A program made the translations under genes and the position numbers. This document shows, piece by piece, positions 1-12,966 of a stretch of 64,000 nt of DNA (the first letter of the stretch is position 1; the number at the start of each line of letters is the position of its first letter). This stretch comes from Spinacia oleracea. Taxonomy: Eukaryota; Streptophyta; Magnoliopsida; Caryophyllales; Amaranthaceae. The stretch covers positions 122,036,715 to 122,100,714 of the forward strand of contig NC_079490.1 in the NCBI RefSeq assembly GCF_020520425.1, read 5' to 3'. Below the pieces are notes generated by a model. It saw only the letters and a list, made by a program, of their open reading frames with translations, was not told where the DNA came from and ran no database searches.

Positions 1-1310
1 TTCATATAGGAACTCAAGAAAGGCTCACGCATAATAGGTTTATAATTGTTGATGCTAACAGCAAACAAGCAATATCATCTTTTCTTGTAGGGCGATTAAG
101 GTCCCTGAGGGTATGCCCTTGGGGATGGTTGACCTCTTAATATTGGCGGCCTCGCCCGTGAACGAGTAAGTTCATAGGAAAATTACCACTTTGAAGCCAT
201 CAATTAACAAGTAACAATTAATGAGAAATGAAATACGTAAAGATGAAAAGTTTCATACATTGATATGTAAAGAAACATTGAACAAACATTAAATCACGAG
301 GATGTTACCTCCATGGCTGAATGCTTGAAAAAGTGGCGCTGGAAATTGGAGTTCTTTAATACATGAAAATGCTAATATATGATACTCTACACCTAGCTAG
401 GCTATAAAGTTTGGGAAATTCTACGGGCTTAGGCTAAAGCTAGAGAAAAACTATACATTTTCTAAGTTGTGTTGTTTGGGTCTCCTTTACTCGATTGATG
501 TTGCTTGCTTTTTATACCCCTTATTTCCTTTCCACTTATAAGGGAGTTGTGGAGAGATAGAAGTTATATATCTACAACTTCTTAGTCGAGGAGGCGGTTC
601 CGGGTACATTCCAGTTGTGGCCTCATCCCACTCCCAAAATATTTATTTCTAATTGCTATAAGTTCCGTTTAATTTTATTATATACATAATTGACAGGTAA
701 GTTCCATATTAGAATTCATCCCCATTGTACTATTCATTCCAAATAATAAATACTCCATCATACACCACATTATGTTATAAGATTTATACTCTATCGAACA
801 CTGCATATATTTAGGAAAAACAAATTTCTTTATTATATGATTGTCTTTTAAGGCCATGGACGTAAAAAAATTTAAAATTATGGAATAAGAATATATAGGT
901 TGTTTCAATGGGTTACTAAAACTAGGGATTTTATCGTACCTCTTATATTATACATATCTTTCTATTGTCTTAACATCTTTTCAAATAGTCGCTCCTTTAT
1001 GACGAAAATATATATACTGAATTTTGTAAGAAAATATATATTTTTTCAAAGATGTATAATTTAAACAAATTACATAAAGTAGGAAGAAAATTATTGTTTC
1101 ACTTGCCATAACAATCCAAACAATAAAAGTATTAATAATTCTACAATAAAATATTCAGCTTGAAATAATTAAAAAGGCTAAGAGAAAAGATACATAACAA
1201 ACAAAAGGTTTGTGTTAAAATGTTAGAACTTGCAACATGCTACACCCCACAAAGCATCATCCCACGATCTTCATTTTAGCTACTAAACAAGCAAGGAATG
1301 AGGTGAATCG
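1..1310. other. AT-rich non-coding flank, no gene seen
   Basis: No open reading frame here has family features. The stretch is AT-rich with short GC patches near 90-165 and 590-640. A TATA-like TATAAAAA reads on the minus strand at 509-516, and the surrounding 300-650 segment has the feel of an LTR fragment. I could not find its partner, PBS or ends, so this stays a guess. The part from 660 to 1310 is simple AT-rich spacer and includes the 3' flank of the neighbouring MADS gene. Confidence 0.4.
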
Positions 1311-1946
1311 CTAAAATACAACTCCCATATGTGAATCCACCTGCCTCATGAAAGCGTAAATCCCAGTCATCGCCTCTTTACCAATAAACTGATTGGGGTT
1401 CAAAATGGAAGTGTCGACATCTTTAGCAATTGGGTTATGAGGAAGAGAAATATTGTTATTGTTATTTCCTCTTTCCACGACCCTTATACGGTTATGGATA
1501 CACCTTGATCTATTCTCTATCACCGAAATCAAGTATTTCAAGTCGTTAGGTGCGACTTGCTCGAGTCTAGATCTACAATTCATAATATCAGTCGCAAGAT
1601 TCTCCGTTTGAATCTCTCGTTTACTCTTTTGAATCTTCTTTAGCTTCTCCTCTTCCTTCTTAACACTTTGATCCGAAAATGTTTTTTGATTCAAAAACCT
1701 TTCAGATTGATTTACTTTAGATTTTCTTTCATAATTGGAGAATATCCTTGTAACTTCCGCTTTTGATGAAGGCCACACAATAGGTTTTTGACCGTCTTGT
1801 CCATAAACAACGGCACAAGCATCTATGCCACACAAGACATTGATTTCTCGTGTCTTTTTTATCAATCCTTGCGCTCTCCTTGCGCATGTGGCTCTCCTAT
1901 CAAAGTAATTTTCTATGTATGTTAGGTTAACCTTCTTTCTATCCAT
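1311..1946 (-). CDS. Type I (M-gamma, AGL80-like) MADS-box transcription factor
   Basis: This is a single-exon gene of 211 codons. The MADS domain fills residues 1-70 and shows RKKVNL at the start, GLIKKTREINVLCGIDACAV in the core and VWPSS at about residue 58. The combination of VWPS and LCGI.ACA is the signature of M-gamma proteins such as Arabidopsis AGL80, known as nuclear DNA-binding regulators in the central cell and endosperm. I chose the ATG at 1946-1944 rather than one 13 codons upstream because family members begin within a few residues of RKKV. The C-terminal half is a charged, probably coiled region (about 85-125) followed by a short asparagine run. The usual TFKKR of the MADS helix reads TCARR here, which is unusual. 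The frame is intact although transposon remnants begin about 400 bp upstream. The class is clear; the exact orthologue is not. Confidence 0.82.
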   Translation of the reverse strand: MDRKKVNLTYIENYFDRRATCARRAQGLIKKTREINVLCGIDACAVVYGQDGQKPIVWPSSKAEVTRIFSNYERKSKVNQSERFLNQKTFSDQSVKKEEEKLKKIQKSKREIQTENLATDIMNCRSRLEQVAPNDLKYLISVIENRSRCIHNRIRVVERGNNNNNISLPHNPIAKDVDTSILNPNQFIGKEAMTGIYAFMRQVDSHMGVVF

Positions 1947-2057
1947 TTCGAGGACGAAAAATACTTGGTTTATTTTTGTTCTCAAACTTGGTAGGTAGGT
2001 TGAAAGATTTTGTTAGTTTTGAAATGATTGATGTTTTGGTTAGGCATAAGGAGGGGC

Positions 2058-2065
2058 ATTTATAA
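2058..2065 (-). promoter_or_regulatory. Candidate TATA box of the MADS gene
   Basis: TATAAATG reads on the minus strand about 112-119 bp upstream of the chosen start codon, a normal plant spacing. It is a motif match only. The whole 1947-2354 upstream stretch is AT-rich and holds nothing else I can name. Confidence 0.35.
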
Positions 2066-2354
2066 GAATAAATTATGCATGATTTTTTTTGTTTTAAATA
2101 AAAATACTATGCTAAAAAAAATAATATTTTAGAATCCTTTTTGATGACGTAATCACAATTTAAGTAATGGCAACAAATAATTACGTAATAGAGTAAATCA
2201 TTTTGTTATGGAAATGATATATTCTTAGGGTTTAACATTTTTGGAAAGCTTGATACGGTATTAAACCTGAGTAATATTGGGAAGAATAATAATAAAGAAT
2301 TAAAAAGTATTTTGTTTCAATTAATTTAAAGTGTTTGATAATTGACCAAAGTAT

Positions 2355-3540
2355 ATTAATCATGCATCAACAACATTAAACCAATCTCACGCATACAAAC
2401 ATTTAAACAATAAATAAATAAATGCATAAGATTAAATGTGATCCAATATGGCCCGACTTCATCTTGAAACTTCAACTTTAAACTCATTTTTGAAAATGGG
2501 ATAGAACATTCATTCTTGAATTTCAATATGGGAAGCGCCATCTTCAACAAAATATTCCTTTGCATTGAAATAAATAGCCTAATTATCAAAACATGCTAAC
2601 GATGCACATACCGTATTCATAGTAGAAACAATGGTACTTTAACCATATTTTACATTCGAATTCATGGTTCGCAAGCTATATTTACTATCCTAGATATTTT
2701 GGGCCATACTAGTCATCACTTACAAACCTGCAAAGAATATATCAATATATATAATATATATCATTCATCCGCTCATTTATCAAGGAGATATTCCAAAGCA
2801 AGTAAGAACATATTTCACATCACGTAATAATTTCACAAACTAACTAAGGCAAATCAGTTTACCAATTATTTGACCTTATTAAAATTAATTGAGTAGTCAA
2901 TCCTAATTAAATTAATTAATTCATGTAATCCTTAATTTATTTAATTCATATATGTTCAAATGCTCCCACTCAAGCCAACATTATATGCTTTACTAATTTT
3001 AAAACAAAATTGTCTTTCTAGATCAAAATTTAATTAAAATTTAATGCTCATATAATCCCCAAATTGGGGACTTTAGGTTGACTAATATTAGGTAATAATA
3101 TTTCAAAGTTTTAATGTTAATATTATAATTATATAAAACTTTATGTTTCTCCCTTGAAATCGTTACGCCGTAATAATTAAAATCTTAAAATTAAATTATG
3201 AGAATTAATCGTAAGCCCACAAGCCCCGCTCGTCGCTCACCCATAAGCCAAATGCACAGCAAATCAAAGGCCACTACCATGTGTGTGCATGGTTATGCGA
3301 GCTAGGCCATGGGATCTGCATAGAATCCTCTAGCCATCGCATGCCTTGTACGGCATCGCAGTGTGGACAACGCTGTATAACAACCTGCACATATTGCACG
3401 CACCATGGCACCCGTCCTCGCCCATAGTAGTTGCTAGCATGCCACGAGGCATCGCCACCTTGTCCTTTCTCGTAGCAACGATCGCTCGACATGTGTTGTT
3501 GTCTTGCCCTTCCTCTCGCTCACTACGCACTCCTTAATTG
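2355..3540 (-). mobile_element. Inverted Copia leader remnant (copy A)
   Basis: This segment aligns by eye with 36575-37690 in the same orientation and with the reverse complement of the leader of the young Copia element around 15800-16620. Shared landmarks are the GGGCCATACTAG motif (2701-2712), the partner GATCCAATATGGCCC (2440-2454), three degenerate ATGGT/ACCAT hairpins (about 2602-2679), the CTCCCACTCAAGCC stretch near 2963, and a terminal GC-rich block (3220-3530). No LTR, gag or pol is attached, so it is an orphan leader fragment. The long frames inside the GC-rich block are composition artefacts. Confidence 0.7.
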
Positions 3541-5280
3541 TGTGCCACAAGCATTTTTGTTTATCATTGTTGCACGTGTCGATGTAGACGTCTACATTTG
3601 ACCCATGGCCAGAAGCGGTAAGTTCAATGATGAAATCGGGACTACTTGCCAACACTCTCCCGAGTAAGTAACGAGCATCCTGAAGATGACTGAAATGATC
3701 TTTGAATCGAAATTTTCATTTATAGTAACTACAATTTATACTAACCGCCATTCCAAGTTGTTACTAAATGTAGTAATTGAATAAGATAGATATTGACTAA
3801 GGGGTAGAATTGCATTCCAACCAACCCTCTTAAAAGTGATTAATCCGTAGAAAAGAGTTAAGTCCGTAGAAAGAGGTAAATTTCGGAATAAACCGGAAGG
3901 ATCTAGAACGCGCGTGAATATAATTTACCAGCGCTATAAGTTTTTAGCGCGCAGATGGAAAGCGCCACTAATGTCCACCGCTACACCCCCAACGCCATTC
4001 GTTTTTGGCGCTGCTAGTTGATTTCCACCCAATCACTGTAACAGATAAAGTTCCAGAATATTCTAAAGCTGACGTGGATAAAAGCCTATCTGACGCTGCA
4101 TGGCCAACACCAATATATTCCAGTGCTATCCAAGCAGGAACAAGAAAATACTTGCGCTGGGTTTTCATTTTCAGCGAACCTCTAAGTCTTCAGATTTCTA
4201 TCTTTACCACACCATTTTCAATATAAATAGAGGCGTAAAACCTATGCAAAATCAGTACCAATTCCAGACCAAATAGTCACCAAACCCTAAGTTTGAGTAT
4301 TAACCGAAGCTTAAACACGTCCCTACGCGTAATAGCATGGCCCTGTTAACTCTTTTAACCAAACCTTTGTCCGCATGAACACTCAAAGCATCTCATTTAA
4401 AGTCTAGGCTATAGCCGGATTCCTAGTCTAAACCAAGAAAACCTAAGCGGAAATTCTGGAGGAATAGCACCAAGATTCGGGAATATTCAGTCAATTGCCA
4501 GGAAGATCTAAGCTCAAAAGGAGATCTAGAAAAGACAAGCGGTAAGTGTTCTTGAGAACATCAATATAGGCTAATCTATATTGCAATGTGAATTATATTT
4601 TTATTGCTTTCCTCTCCATATAAATTGTTCACATAAATATGTTGTATTAATCACACCTAATAAGATAATCTCTGCACAAATATGATTATTTTTAAGCACC
4701 TATAACCAATCTAAATCACTCTTTTGACGTTGTGTAGTTAATATTTGTGCATTAAAATCAATACAGATTAGTAATGTAGTATAAGGCATGTCCCTTTCGT
4801 TGTTATGCATTAACTAGTAAGGATCGTCACATGGGCTACTGTTGGGCACTCACCGTATTAGTAAATATACCCCCAACCCTGATTCCCTACTTTGTGGATG
4901 TATATTGAGCGATCTCCCAACCAGGTATCACAAGGGAACCTAAGGCCGTTGTGATGAAATACGTGAGCCTGAGTGTCGGTTGCTACTTGCGTATCACAAT
5001 AACCGGGTTTTGTCAGTTTTCCTTAATGGCGTTGAAAATTGAACGGCGACTCCACGATCTAGTAAAAAGGCAGCTACGACCACCTAGTTAGTCCCCTTTT
5101 ACTTAATATTGATTTCCACATCCGCAAAGGGAAGTCATTGGACTATTAATTGGAAACACCGGTCTTTCGACTCCCTCTCAGTCGTTGCATCGCTCGAGTA
5201 CACGTCTCTAACCCGTATGCATTACAACACGAGCATTGCTCGCAGAAGCGTGCATGTCTTCCCACACCTTTATGTATTCA
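3541..5280 (+). mobile_element. Ogre/Tat-like Gypsy LTR remnant with PBS-like site
   Basis: The region has an LTR-like layout: a promoter-rich stretch, TATAAATA at 4222-4229, transcribed-region sequence, then GGCGACTCCACGATC at about 5045-5059. The last resembles the TGGCGACTC-type primer binding site used by Ogre-like Gypsy elements (tRNA-Arg), with mismatches. It is followed by a leader-like GCAGCTACGACCACC stretch. I see no second LTR and no coding region, so this is a truncated element or a solo LTR with some leader. The left boundary is uncertain, and 3541-3900 may belong to another element. Confidence 0.45.
4222..4229 (+). promoter_or_regulatory. TATA box of the Ogre-like LTR remnant
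   Basis: TATAAATA sits in an otherwise non-coding LTR-like block and is followed 20-40 bp later by the kind of sequence expected at the start of an R region. Motif only. Confidence 0.45.
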
Positions 5281-6060
5281 AAGAATTTTTTAGCATGATT
5301 TATTGTTTTTTCTGTTGTCGAATTTTTTGGAATTTTTATTGAACTTTTTCGAATTATTATGGATTATTGGATGAATCGCGTAATAGGTTCTGATTTCAAA
5401 AAATTTCGTATTTTCGACTTTTCTAACCAAACAGGCCTCAAAGTATGTGTTTTTGGGCGTTTTTGTTAATTTTCGTGTTAAAATTAATAAATTCGGAAAG
5501 TTTTTCATTTAATTGGTCGACCTAAGCTACTCGAAATTGATTGAAATTTTGACACAATGCTGTTGGGTATATTCTATAATTATGGTAAAAATTCGGCCAT
5601 TTTTTATAAGTATAAACCCTAATTCTGCTTTCCCCAAATTCGTAAATTTTATATCGCTAATTGATTTTTTAAATAATTTGGATCTAGGAATTTGGTTCAT
5701 TGGGAAAGGGAATATAATTTCATGTAAAGTGGCAGTTTTTAAAAATTATTGGATTAAAATTTTGATTAGATTTGTTAATTTTAATCAACACTTAACCCAA
5801 ATTCGTAAATATCTGAAATTTAAATGTTTAGAACGATTTAAAGTTTTAGATTCGATTATTTAAAAGTTCAAATTTTTAGTTGAAATTGTTCGTTCTTAAA
5901 ATTTGAATTAAGTTATCCTAGATTTAATGAATTTAACAAAATTGGATTGTTGTTAAAAATTAATTAAATCGTAAAGTCTTTATTTTTCGAAAATAAAAAT
6001 CGTAAATTTTGTGAAAAATAACTTAAAGCAAATGTTCGTGAAATTAATTTTTTTTTATTA

Positions 6061-6390
6061 GTTGGTCCGTAGGCACGAACCAAAGGCACGAACACGAGGA
6101 TGGGGTGGACGTGTGGCTCATCGTGCCATGCGGGCTGCCACACCTGTGCCGAGCCGCAGCAACGCGCTGGGCCAGGAGGGGCGCGAGCAAGGCAGGCAGG
6201 CCTTGGCTTGCGAGCTGCGAGCAAGCAAGGGCTGCCTTGCCTTGCGCGGCGTCGAACACATACAGCAGCACGTGGCAGCGAGAGTTGCGGTATGTGGGGC
6301 ATTGGCTGCGGGGGCATGGGAAGCTGCTCGTGTGGCTCGTAGGCCACACAAAGCGTGCATTGCTGGGCTGGGCGCAAGCCTAGCCCGCAT
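6061..6390. repeat. GC-rich island in the Copia C leader
   Basis: About 330 bp of strongly GC-rich sequence lies inside AT-rich leader. All six frames are long and open here purely because of composition, so the alanine/arginine-rich frames should not be taken as genes. Its position, between the AT-rich start of the leader and the inverted-repeat structure, matches islands at 15120-15760, 3220-3530 and 37440-37686 plus 50290-50480. Confidence 0.7.
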
Positions 6391-9209
6391 TGCACTCAAA
6401 CAAATTATTATTTTTTCGTTGGGCTTGACATTTATGTTTGCAATAAAATTGGCTAACGGAATAATTAATAATTATTTTATTTAACTTGGGCCGGGCCGTG
6501 AGTTTAATTTAATATTGAAATAATTAATTATCCGAAATAATTATTGGTTTGAGTGGGAGCCGCTAAATGAAATTAAAAATGAAATAATTATTTTAATTAT
6601 TTTCGTATGTCGCATTATTTTAATTAAATTAAATTTTAATTAGAATAAAGTCTAAGGATTAATAATTTGGAAATTGATTAATCTTTTAGGACGCGTTTAT
6701 GTGAACGTGAATTTTAATTAATTCACGTAAATACTTGCATAATTAATATGGTCCATTCGTTTTAGCATACGAATGGGTGAATGCATAGAATGTATATTTT
6801 ATGTAATTAATGCAGGTACTCCAAGTGACTAGTATGGCCATTCTAGGATAGTTAAATACGGTCTGCGAACTGTTTTATCTTTGAATGTAAAGTTTTAAAT
6901 ATGGTCTGCGAACCATTGAAATTTTGATGTAATTTTTATTATTTCAAGTATTTCTAGTTTAGAACTTTAAGTTAGCGTTGAATGAAGATTCAAGACGATG
7001 CCAAGCTAACAAGATGGTGAAGAAGATTGGATGCTTTAAGACAAGAGTTTTGGGCCATACTAGTTCACCAATTTTATTTATGCTTTTATATATTGAATGA
7101 ATGTATATTATGCATGAATGCATTGTTTTTATGCTCGATTAGATTTAGTTCACTAAATAATCGAACCAACATAGAAACAACAAGGTCCAAAGTAATATTG
7201 AGTTCAAAAGTTGCCTCTTAAATCAAGCACTTACAAAAATCTAAGGATCTAACGTAGTAGGTTTACGCTATAGCGAGGTGCTATATTAGTTGACTTAGAT
7301 GGTAAGGCGTCCCAAAGGAGCACGTTGATTTTGGTTTCAACTCAAACAACAATAGCATTATGTTGTGGTAATGGGATAAATTATGGTATTAATTTATTAA
7401 CCAAGAGTAATTTGGAGATTACTAGCAATAGGTTTTGCTTACCTAGAATATTAAAATACTTAAGACATGGCAAAGCTGCTTAAGGATTTAGGACTTTTAG
7501 GGTCTTGGAATCGTTTCATTCATTTTGGACCATGTTTTGCTTTTGCATGAATGAAATGTTTAATAGCTTTGATGATTGCATGAATGCTTTTATTTCAAGT
7601 TATTAAAGTATGATAAATGTTTTCTTTGCTAGTTCATTTTGTAGAATTGTAAATCTTCAACTTTATTGCGTTAGGACAATAGAACTGCGATATTTCCTCG
7701 ATCAATTGGTAACTAATTTTGAGAGTGATTCTCAAAGAAAAGGAGAGTGAGAGCGTATCTTGAATGCTATTTTCTTATAGTGATCTTCATGGTTGTTTTC
7801 AAACTAAAATTTGAATGGTAGACCAATTGGACCTCATATATTCTGAATACTGGGTAGTTTTGGAATAATGAAGTATTGAGTTAAAGACTCATGTATAACC
7901 AATGGTTAACGACCAATTTTCTTTTGATTCGATAATGAATTAGACTCATTGGATGTTGTCATTCAAAGTGAATAAAAGAAAGGGACTTTGTAAGCATAAC
8001 AGAGTAAGAAGATCAAGCAAAGAGTAAAATCTTTTGGACTATAAGAAAACGTGCTAGAAAGGATAGGAAAATGGAACAAAAGAAATGAATTTAGATATTA
8101 TATTTCTACCTAAAGGTTTATGTTAAAGAGAAACGACTTAGCAAATAAACTCCCATGGTATTAGATTACCGCTTGAGGTTCTAACTCTTGTTAAGAACTC
8201 AAATTTCGGGAGCTAAGGCTGGTTATTGACCTACAAGCGGGAAATGAAGCAAAGTTGTGCTACATTAATTGTAGGGTCATCATGTTTGTTTTAAAGTCCT
8301 TATAAAGGCTGGAACTTAATGGTATTACGTTCCATTAATCATCATAATCAATTTATGTTTGGACAACGGAAAGACTCACTTTCAAAGTAAACAAAAACAT
8401 TCGTTGAGTGTTTATTTGAATGAAATGGTCATTTAAGGGTTGAGTCATATGATTGATTAATAAACAAACGAATCTCTTCACACTCAAATTTCAGAAGGTT
8501 CAAATAAAACATTTTGATTTGCGTTCCACATATCTTTGGCAATATCATATGACCATATCAACAAGACAACATTCTAAGATTCCATGGCATGGATTTCTGA
8601 AAGTTGGTTAATTTAAGACACGTGGGTCTTGCTTGTTGAACATGACATAGAAATGGACTATTGTTAGAATTTTCTAGACAATAAAGTTCATGGGCCTAAG
8701 ATAGATTTTATGACTTACCTATTTCACAAGAATTTGAGAAAATATGGCTATATTTACTCAACGTGAAATATGTGAAATGCTTCAATGCGATTCACAAAAG
8801 GGTATAAAATCAACTTGGCAAGAATTTTGGAACATCTAGGCTGGGTCAAGGTGATGTTTGCATAAGCCAAGAAAGATTATCTAGATTGTTTATATGGCAA
8901 TATGACAATTGAAGCTCCAAAATAATATGGTATGTCCAAATGGAGAAATGGGAATCTATTCGATTAACGATAATCACGACAATTTTCCTATATAGGTTCT
9001 AAATGATACTCTCAAATGACTATCACACTAAACAAAGTTGTCAAAGCTTAGGATAAGATGTCATAAGGATTGAACTTCGGTTCAGTACATCTTTTCAGTA
9101 CATATATATCTAGGGTTGTCAAACCCAGTGGGAGTTAATGTTTACATCAAACAAACTCAAGAATAGATATATGTTTCTTTATGAGCGACTCATAGAAACA
9201 AAAGGTATT

Positions 9210-9214
9210 GATTC
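9210..9214 (+). repeat. Target-site duplication GATTC (left copy)
   Basis: GATTC directly precedes the left LTR at 9215 and recurs at 31752-31756 directly after the right LTR. A five-base duplication is what Gypsy integrases make. It proves that both LTRs belong to one insertion. Confidence 0.92.
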
Positions 9215-9725
9215 TGTTGTGGGAGTTTTTTCAATGGTTGATGACGAGGAGGTATCCAGTTCCACTTAGAGTCGAGTCCAGTCCACGTCGGGCGGCTTTC
9301 CTTCAAAACAAGAATATTCCCAGAGGAATATTCCCTCCGATGCTTAAGTAAGATTAGGGTTTTAAGGAAGAAGTGTTTAATAAAAAGAAAGCATTAACTA
9401 TATGAAATTGAAGGGTGTTTCTCTATCTAGGAACTTGTGTCAATTCCTTGGGAATTGAGTGTATTTATAGTCTCCCCCTTTTGTGGGAAAACCCTAGGAA
9501 GGTTTCACATGATTGGCTAGTTTACCATAATATGACAAGTGTCACTATCATAATATTCTCTATGTTGGGCTATGGGCCTTTAAGAAGTTTGTACTCTTTA
9601 TTTCAGTCATACATCATCAAATGCTTATTCCTAAGTGGCTGCCAAATTAGGTATTTTGCTTGCTGAAATGTGCCATGTGTCACCCTGTGATTGGGCCACG
9701 CAGGCTGGGTATTTTTACCACATCA
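9215..9725 (-). repeat. 3' LTR of the Tat/Retand-type Gypsy
   Basis: 511 bp, near-identical to 31241-31751. On the plus strand it opens with TGTTGTGGGAG and closes with CCACATCA. A minus-strand TATAAATA lies at 9462-9469. The purine-rich TTGAGGGGCAAA on the minus strand, immediately right of 9725, is the polypurine tract. Confidence 0.93.
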
Positions 9726-9856
9726 TTTGCCCCTCAAGAAGGGTAGTAGAGTAAAACAGCTTATATAGTACCCATTCTTGACCATTGATTTCCCAATCAG
9801 GTTCTTGGGACCGAAGAGAGAGCGCCAAGTGGCGACTCTTCCAATTCTATCCTCCC

Positions 9857-9864
9857 TATATATA
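9857..9864 (+). promoter_or_regulatory. Candidate promoter (TATA) of the antisense gene
   Basis: TATATATA on the plus strand lies about 130 bp inside the element from its 3' LTR. It is followed by roughly 180 bp of untranslated sequence and then a splice donor at 10062. Its strand and place suit the antisense gene, not the retroelement's own transcript. Confidence 0.5.
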
Positions 9865-12800
9865 TGGAAGAGGGGTAAAATTTTCGATTTTTACTTTCCA
9901 AAAATCAACCTCCTTGATTTCTAGAGAGAGAATTTACAGAGAGATTCCTGACGAATTCTTTGACTCCACCGATTTCTTAGGACGAAAAAGGATTGTGCGA
10001 GCCCTCCGTCTCCTTTATGTGCCGCCTGATTTTGACGCCATTATCTCCGACATTTTTTAAGGTAATTGCCTAACTATCTCGTCTGTAATCTTATTTGTGT
10101 CAGTAATTTTTGCATTACCTTTGTCATTCGTCAATTTTTGCACCGTCCGTTATTTTAGGCAGTGTTTAAGGTTCTTGAGCCGTTAAGGTTAGAACTTCTG
10201 GATATGGTGGTCTAATCTGCGCCGCACCAATATCCCTCATTTTTTAAGCCCATCGTTAAGTTCGGCCTCCCATTGCGTCTTATGCAGGACACGATGGCGA
10301 GGAAGAAAAAGACGGCAAACATTGCTGACTTGCGGCTAAGGGGTCAGCAGATGGACCCTTCTTTCTCAGGGGGGAGATCCATCAGAGTGCCGGAGGGGGA
10401 AATAAGTCGGACTCCGCCAGGCGAGGCTAAAAGCTCTCGTCAAGGAGTTACATACTTTGATGAGTTTTGGATGGAGGAGATGGAAGATGCTGGTCCATCA
10501 AGGCAACCCGCCGACTCGTTCGAGGAGTCGGAGCAAGATGAGAGCGACGGCGAGGTTGTGGGTGAAGAGGCCAAAGAGGAGGCAATTGGAGTGCCTCAAG
10601 TTGTTGCTGGAGGTGTACAGGGGGAGAATGCTCAAATTTCTGCGGATCAGATTGGGCTGATCCGAAGTGGTTAAAATGGTTAGAGAAACATGGGGAGAAT
10701 TATGCCGCTGGCATGAATACCGGCCCCGGTTATGAGATGAGATTTCCTGAAAGCGAGGCGTCCACTATTTTTGACGTGGGCCCAGGTGAGTTTCTGTGTA
10801 TGCTGGAGCTTTCAAGAGTGGTTTACGATTTCCAGTCCATCCTTTTGTGGAGGAAGTGTTGGATGGGTTCGGCATTGGACTTTGCTAATTGTCACCCAAT
10901 TCTTGGACGAACGTACTTGGGTACGTTGCTAAGTGTGAGTTGTTGGGCCTGAGGCCGTCTTTTAATACTTTTCTTAGGTTGGTGCGTTTTCGGAAGGTAA
11001 AGGGAGCCGAAGGTTGGTTCCGATTGGCTAACAAGGGTGAGTATGCTACTACCTTTGACAAGCCGTCAAAACATCATTTTTGGAGAATGAGATGGGTGGT
11101 TATGTGGACCGCGGACGAGGTGGCGGAGCTGAAGTTTAGCCATTGGCAGTTGGAGCCACGCTTTGCTGGGGGAAATGAGGAGTTGCCGGCCTTAACGGCA
11201 CAAGAGTGGGATCAGATTGCTGTCCACTTTCAGGCTGAGTTGGCGACGGTGCAGACTAAGAACTTGAACATCCCTAAATCCTGGCTCCCGTCATGTTCTC
11301 ACTTCAAAGATCTAGTGTTTCTAGCAGCGGCTGGTCTAGATCATGGGTTAGACCAAGGTATCGAGGCATTACTGCTTATTTGTGTTAGATATTATTTGCT
11401 AACTGACAAAGGTATAAAAATCTTTTTTGCAGCCGTTGCCATGTCTAAGCTCTCGGCCTAGGAAAAAGGAGGAATTAGCACCAAAGAGTGGTTGACTCAA
11501 ATGGTTGACCAGAAGCTGAAGGGGATCGTTGGAGGTGCCCCGGCAAAAGTAAGTTGTTTATTTTTTATTAGCTTTGGTATATAGCTCGGCATTTTCCTTT
11601 ATGTTACCTGTTCTGTTATTGCAGAAGGGCGAGAAGAGTCAGGTCGGCCCGAAGCGCAAGGCTGAGGACAAGGACGCCTTTACTGCGGGGAAGAGTCCCA
11701 AGGTTAAGGCGGGAATCAGGCATCCTAAGAAGGAGGACGTGGCTGAGAGATCGGTTGATTCCCCTGTCGAGGTCGTTCCCATGGTCGTGACTCCTCTGCG
11801 GCAGCTTCCTCCTCCAGAGGGTTCGACCAAGAAGGGGGACACCAGAGGAGGAGCCGGGCCCAGCAAGAGAGCTCCTTCGCCTACGCCGGTTGAGATCCTT
11901 GATGGTGAGGACGAGCAGCCAACGGCTCGGGCGGCCCAAACTCCAGAAGCGCCTCGTCACCGGGTGAGCGATGATCCAGGTAGGTGTTAGGATTCTCGAG
12001 TTTAGTTGTTTCTTAATTAAGTACTCTTGTAAACTCCTGTCTCTTTTTTGTGCAGCTTCTGGCAGGCAGGCGGCACTGGACGAGGAAATTCGCAACATTC
12101 CTCCGTCACGGCATTTCTCATCCCGAGATAAGGCTAAGATTATCTCGTTGGTGATTAAGGTTGTGCCGAAGGAGTATGTGGAGCAGTTTCCTGCGGCGGC
12201 AGATGCGCAGTTTGGGGCCATGCAGGCGGTTCTCCTGGATGTATGCGTCCAACTTTTGTTGTCGTTTCGTCTTTGTACTTTGTGGTCATTATCCTTTCTT
12301 AACTTATATTTTTCTCGCAGCTGCTTATTAAAGCTGAGGGCTTTAAGCGCTGGCGAGCTGACGTCACCAGTCAGCTTCAGCGGCAGGTTTATCGGGCCAC
12401 CAATGCCGGCGACTATGCCATGGCGACGGTGGAGAAGGTTCGGCTGGAGATGCAGGAGACCATTGAGGCTCATAGAAAAGAGCTGGCCGTCCTGAGGAGT
12501 GACAAGAAGCAGTGCTTGGTCAAAATAAATGAGCAAGTACTTACTATTGAAACCCTCAATGCTGAAGCCCTTTCTGCCCAATCGTTCCTCCAAGAAGCCA
12601 AAGCCAAGGTGAAGGAAGCCGTGGGCCTGCGGAAACAGGTGGCTAACCTTGAGGAGATGGTCTCGGCCTCTCAAATTGAGATTTCTAAGGTCAGGGCTGA
12701 GGCTAAGCTGGCCGCAGATGAGACGAGGGAGAGAACTCGCCGAGCCTGGGACGCCTGCATGGAGGACTTCTCTTTTGCCTAGTTTGAACGGCAGATTGAG

Positions 12801-12966
12801 AAGCAAGGTGCCATCATTGTCACTAAGTGACAAGGTCTTCCTCCTCCCGTGTTCGAGGATTCTGACGCCGAAAGTGAGGAAGTGAACCACCGGCCCAGGA
12901 GGAGGGAACTTCTGCTCAGCCAGCCCCAAAGCCCGCCGCCGCCGGTCCAGATGGTGTGGACGCGTC

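Larger units (their letters stand above)
5280..9214 (+). mobile_element. Decayed Copia element, left half (copy C)
   Basis: This is an old plus-strand Copia element. The order matches the young Copia: AT-rich leader (5280-6050), GC-rich island (6061-6390), the GTGACTAGTATGGCC / GGGCCATACTAG inverted pair (6825-6840 and 7052-7063) around ATGGTCTGCGAACCATT-type repeats (6857-6925), a GCGAGGTGCTA motif (about 7275-7285), and an untranslatable gag-pol. The protease region is still alignable at 8220-8280. Reading frames are lost throughout. The 5' LTR is not recognisable. The element continues at 31752 after the Gypsy insertion. Confidence 0.65.

Noticed and set aside
2356..2589. Short minus-strand frame as a possible small gene
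   Set aside because: It lies in the Copia leader remnant and aligns with non-coding leader of other copies, including a similar short frame at 36665-36850.
11616..12929. 437-codon minus-strand frame across the antisense gene
   Set aside because: It is the shadow of the exons of the plus-strand gene, crosses its introns, and has no recognisable motif.
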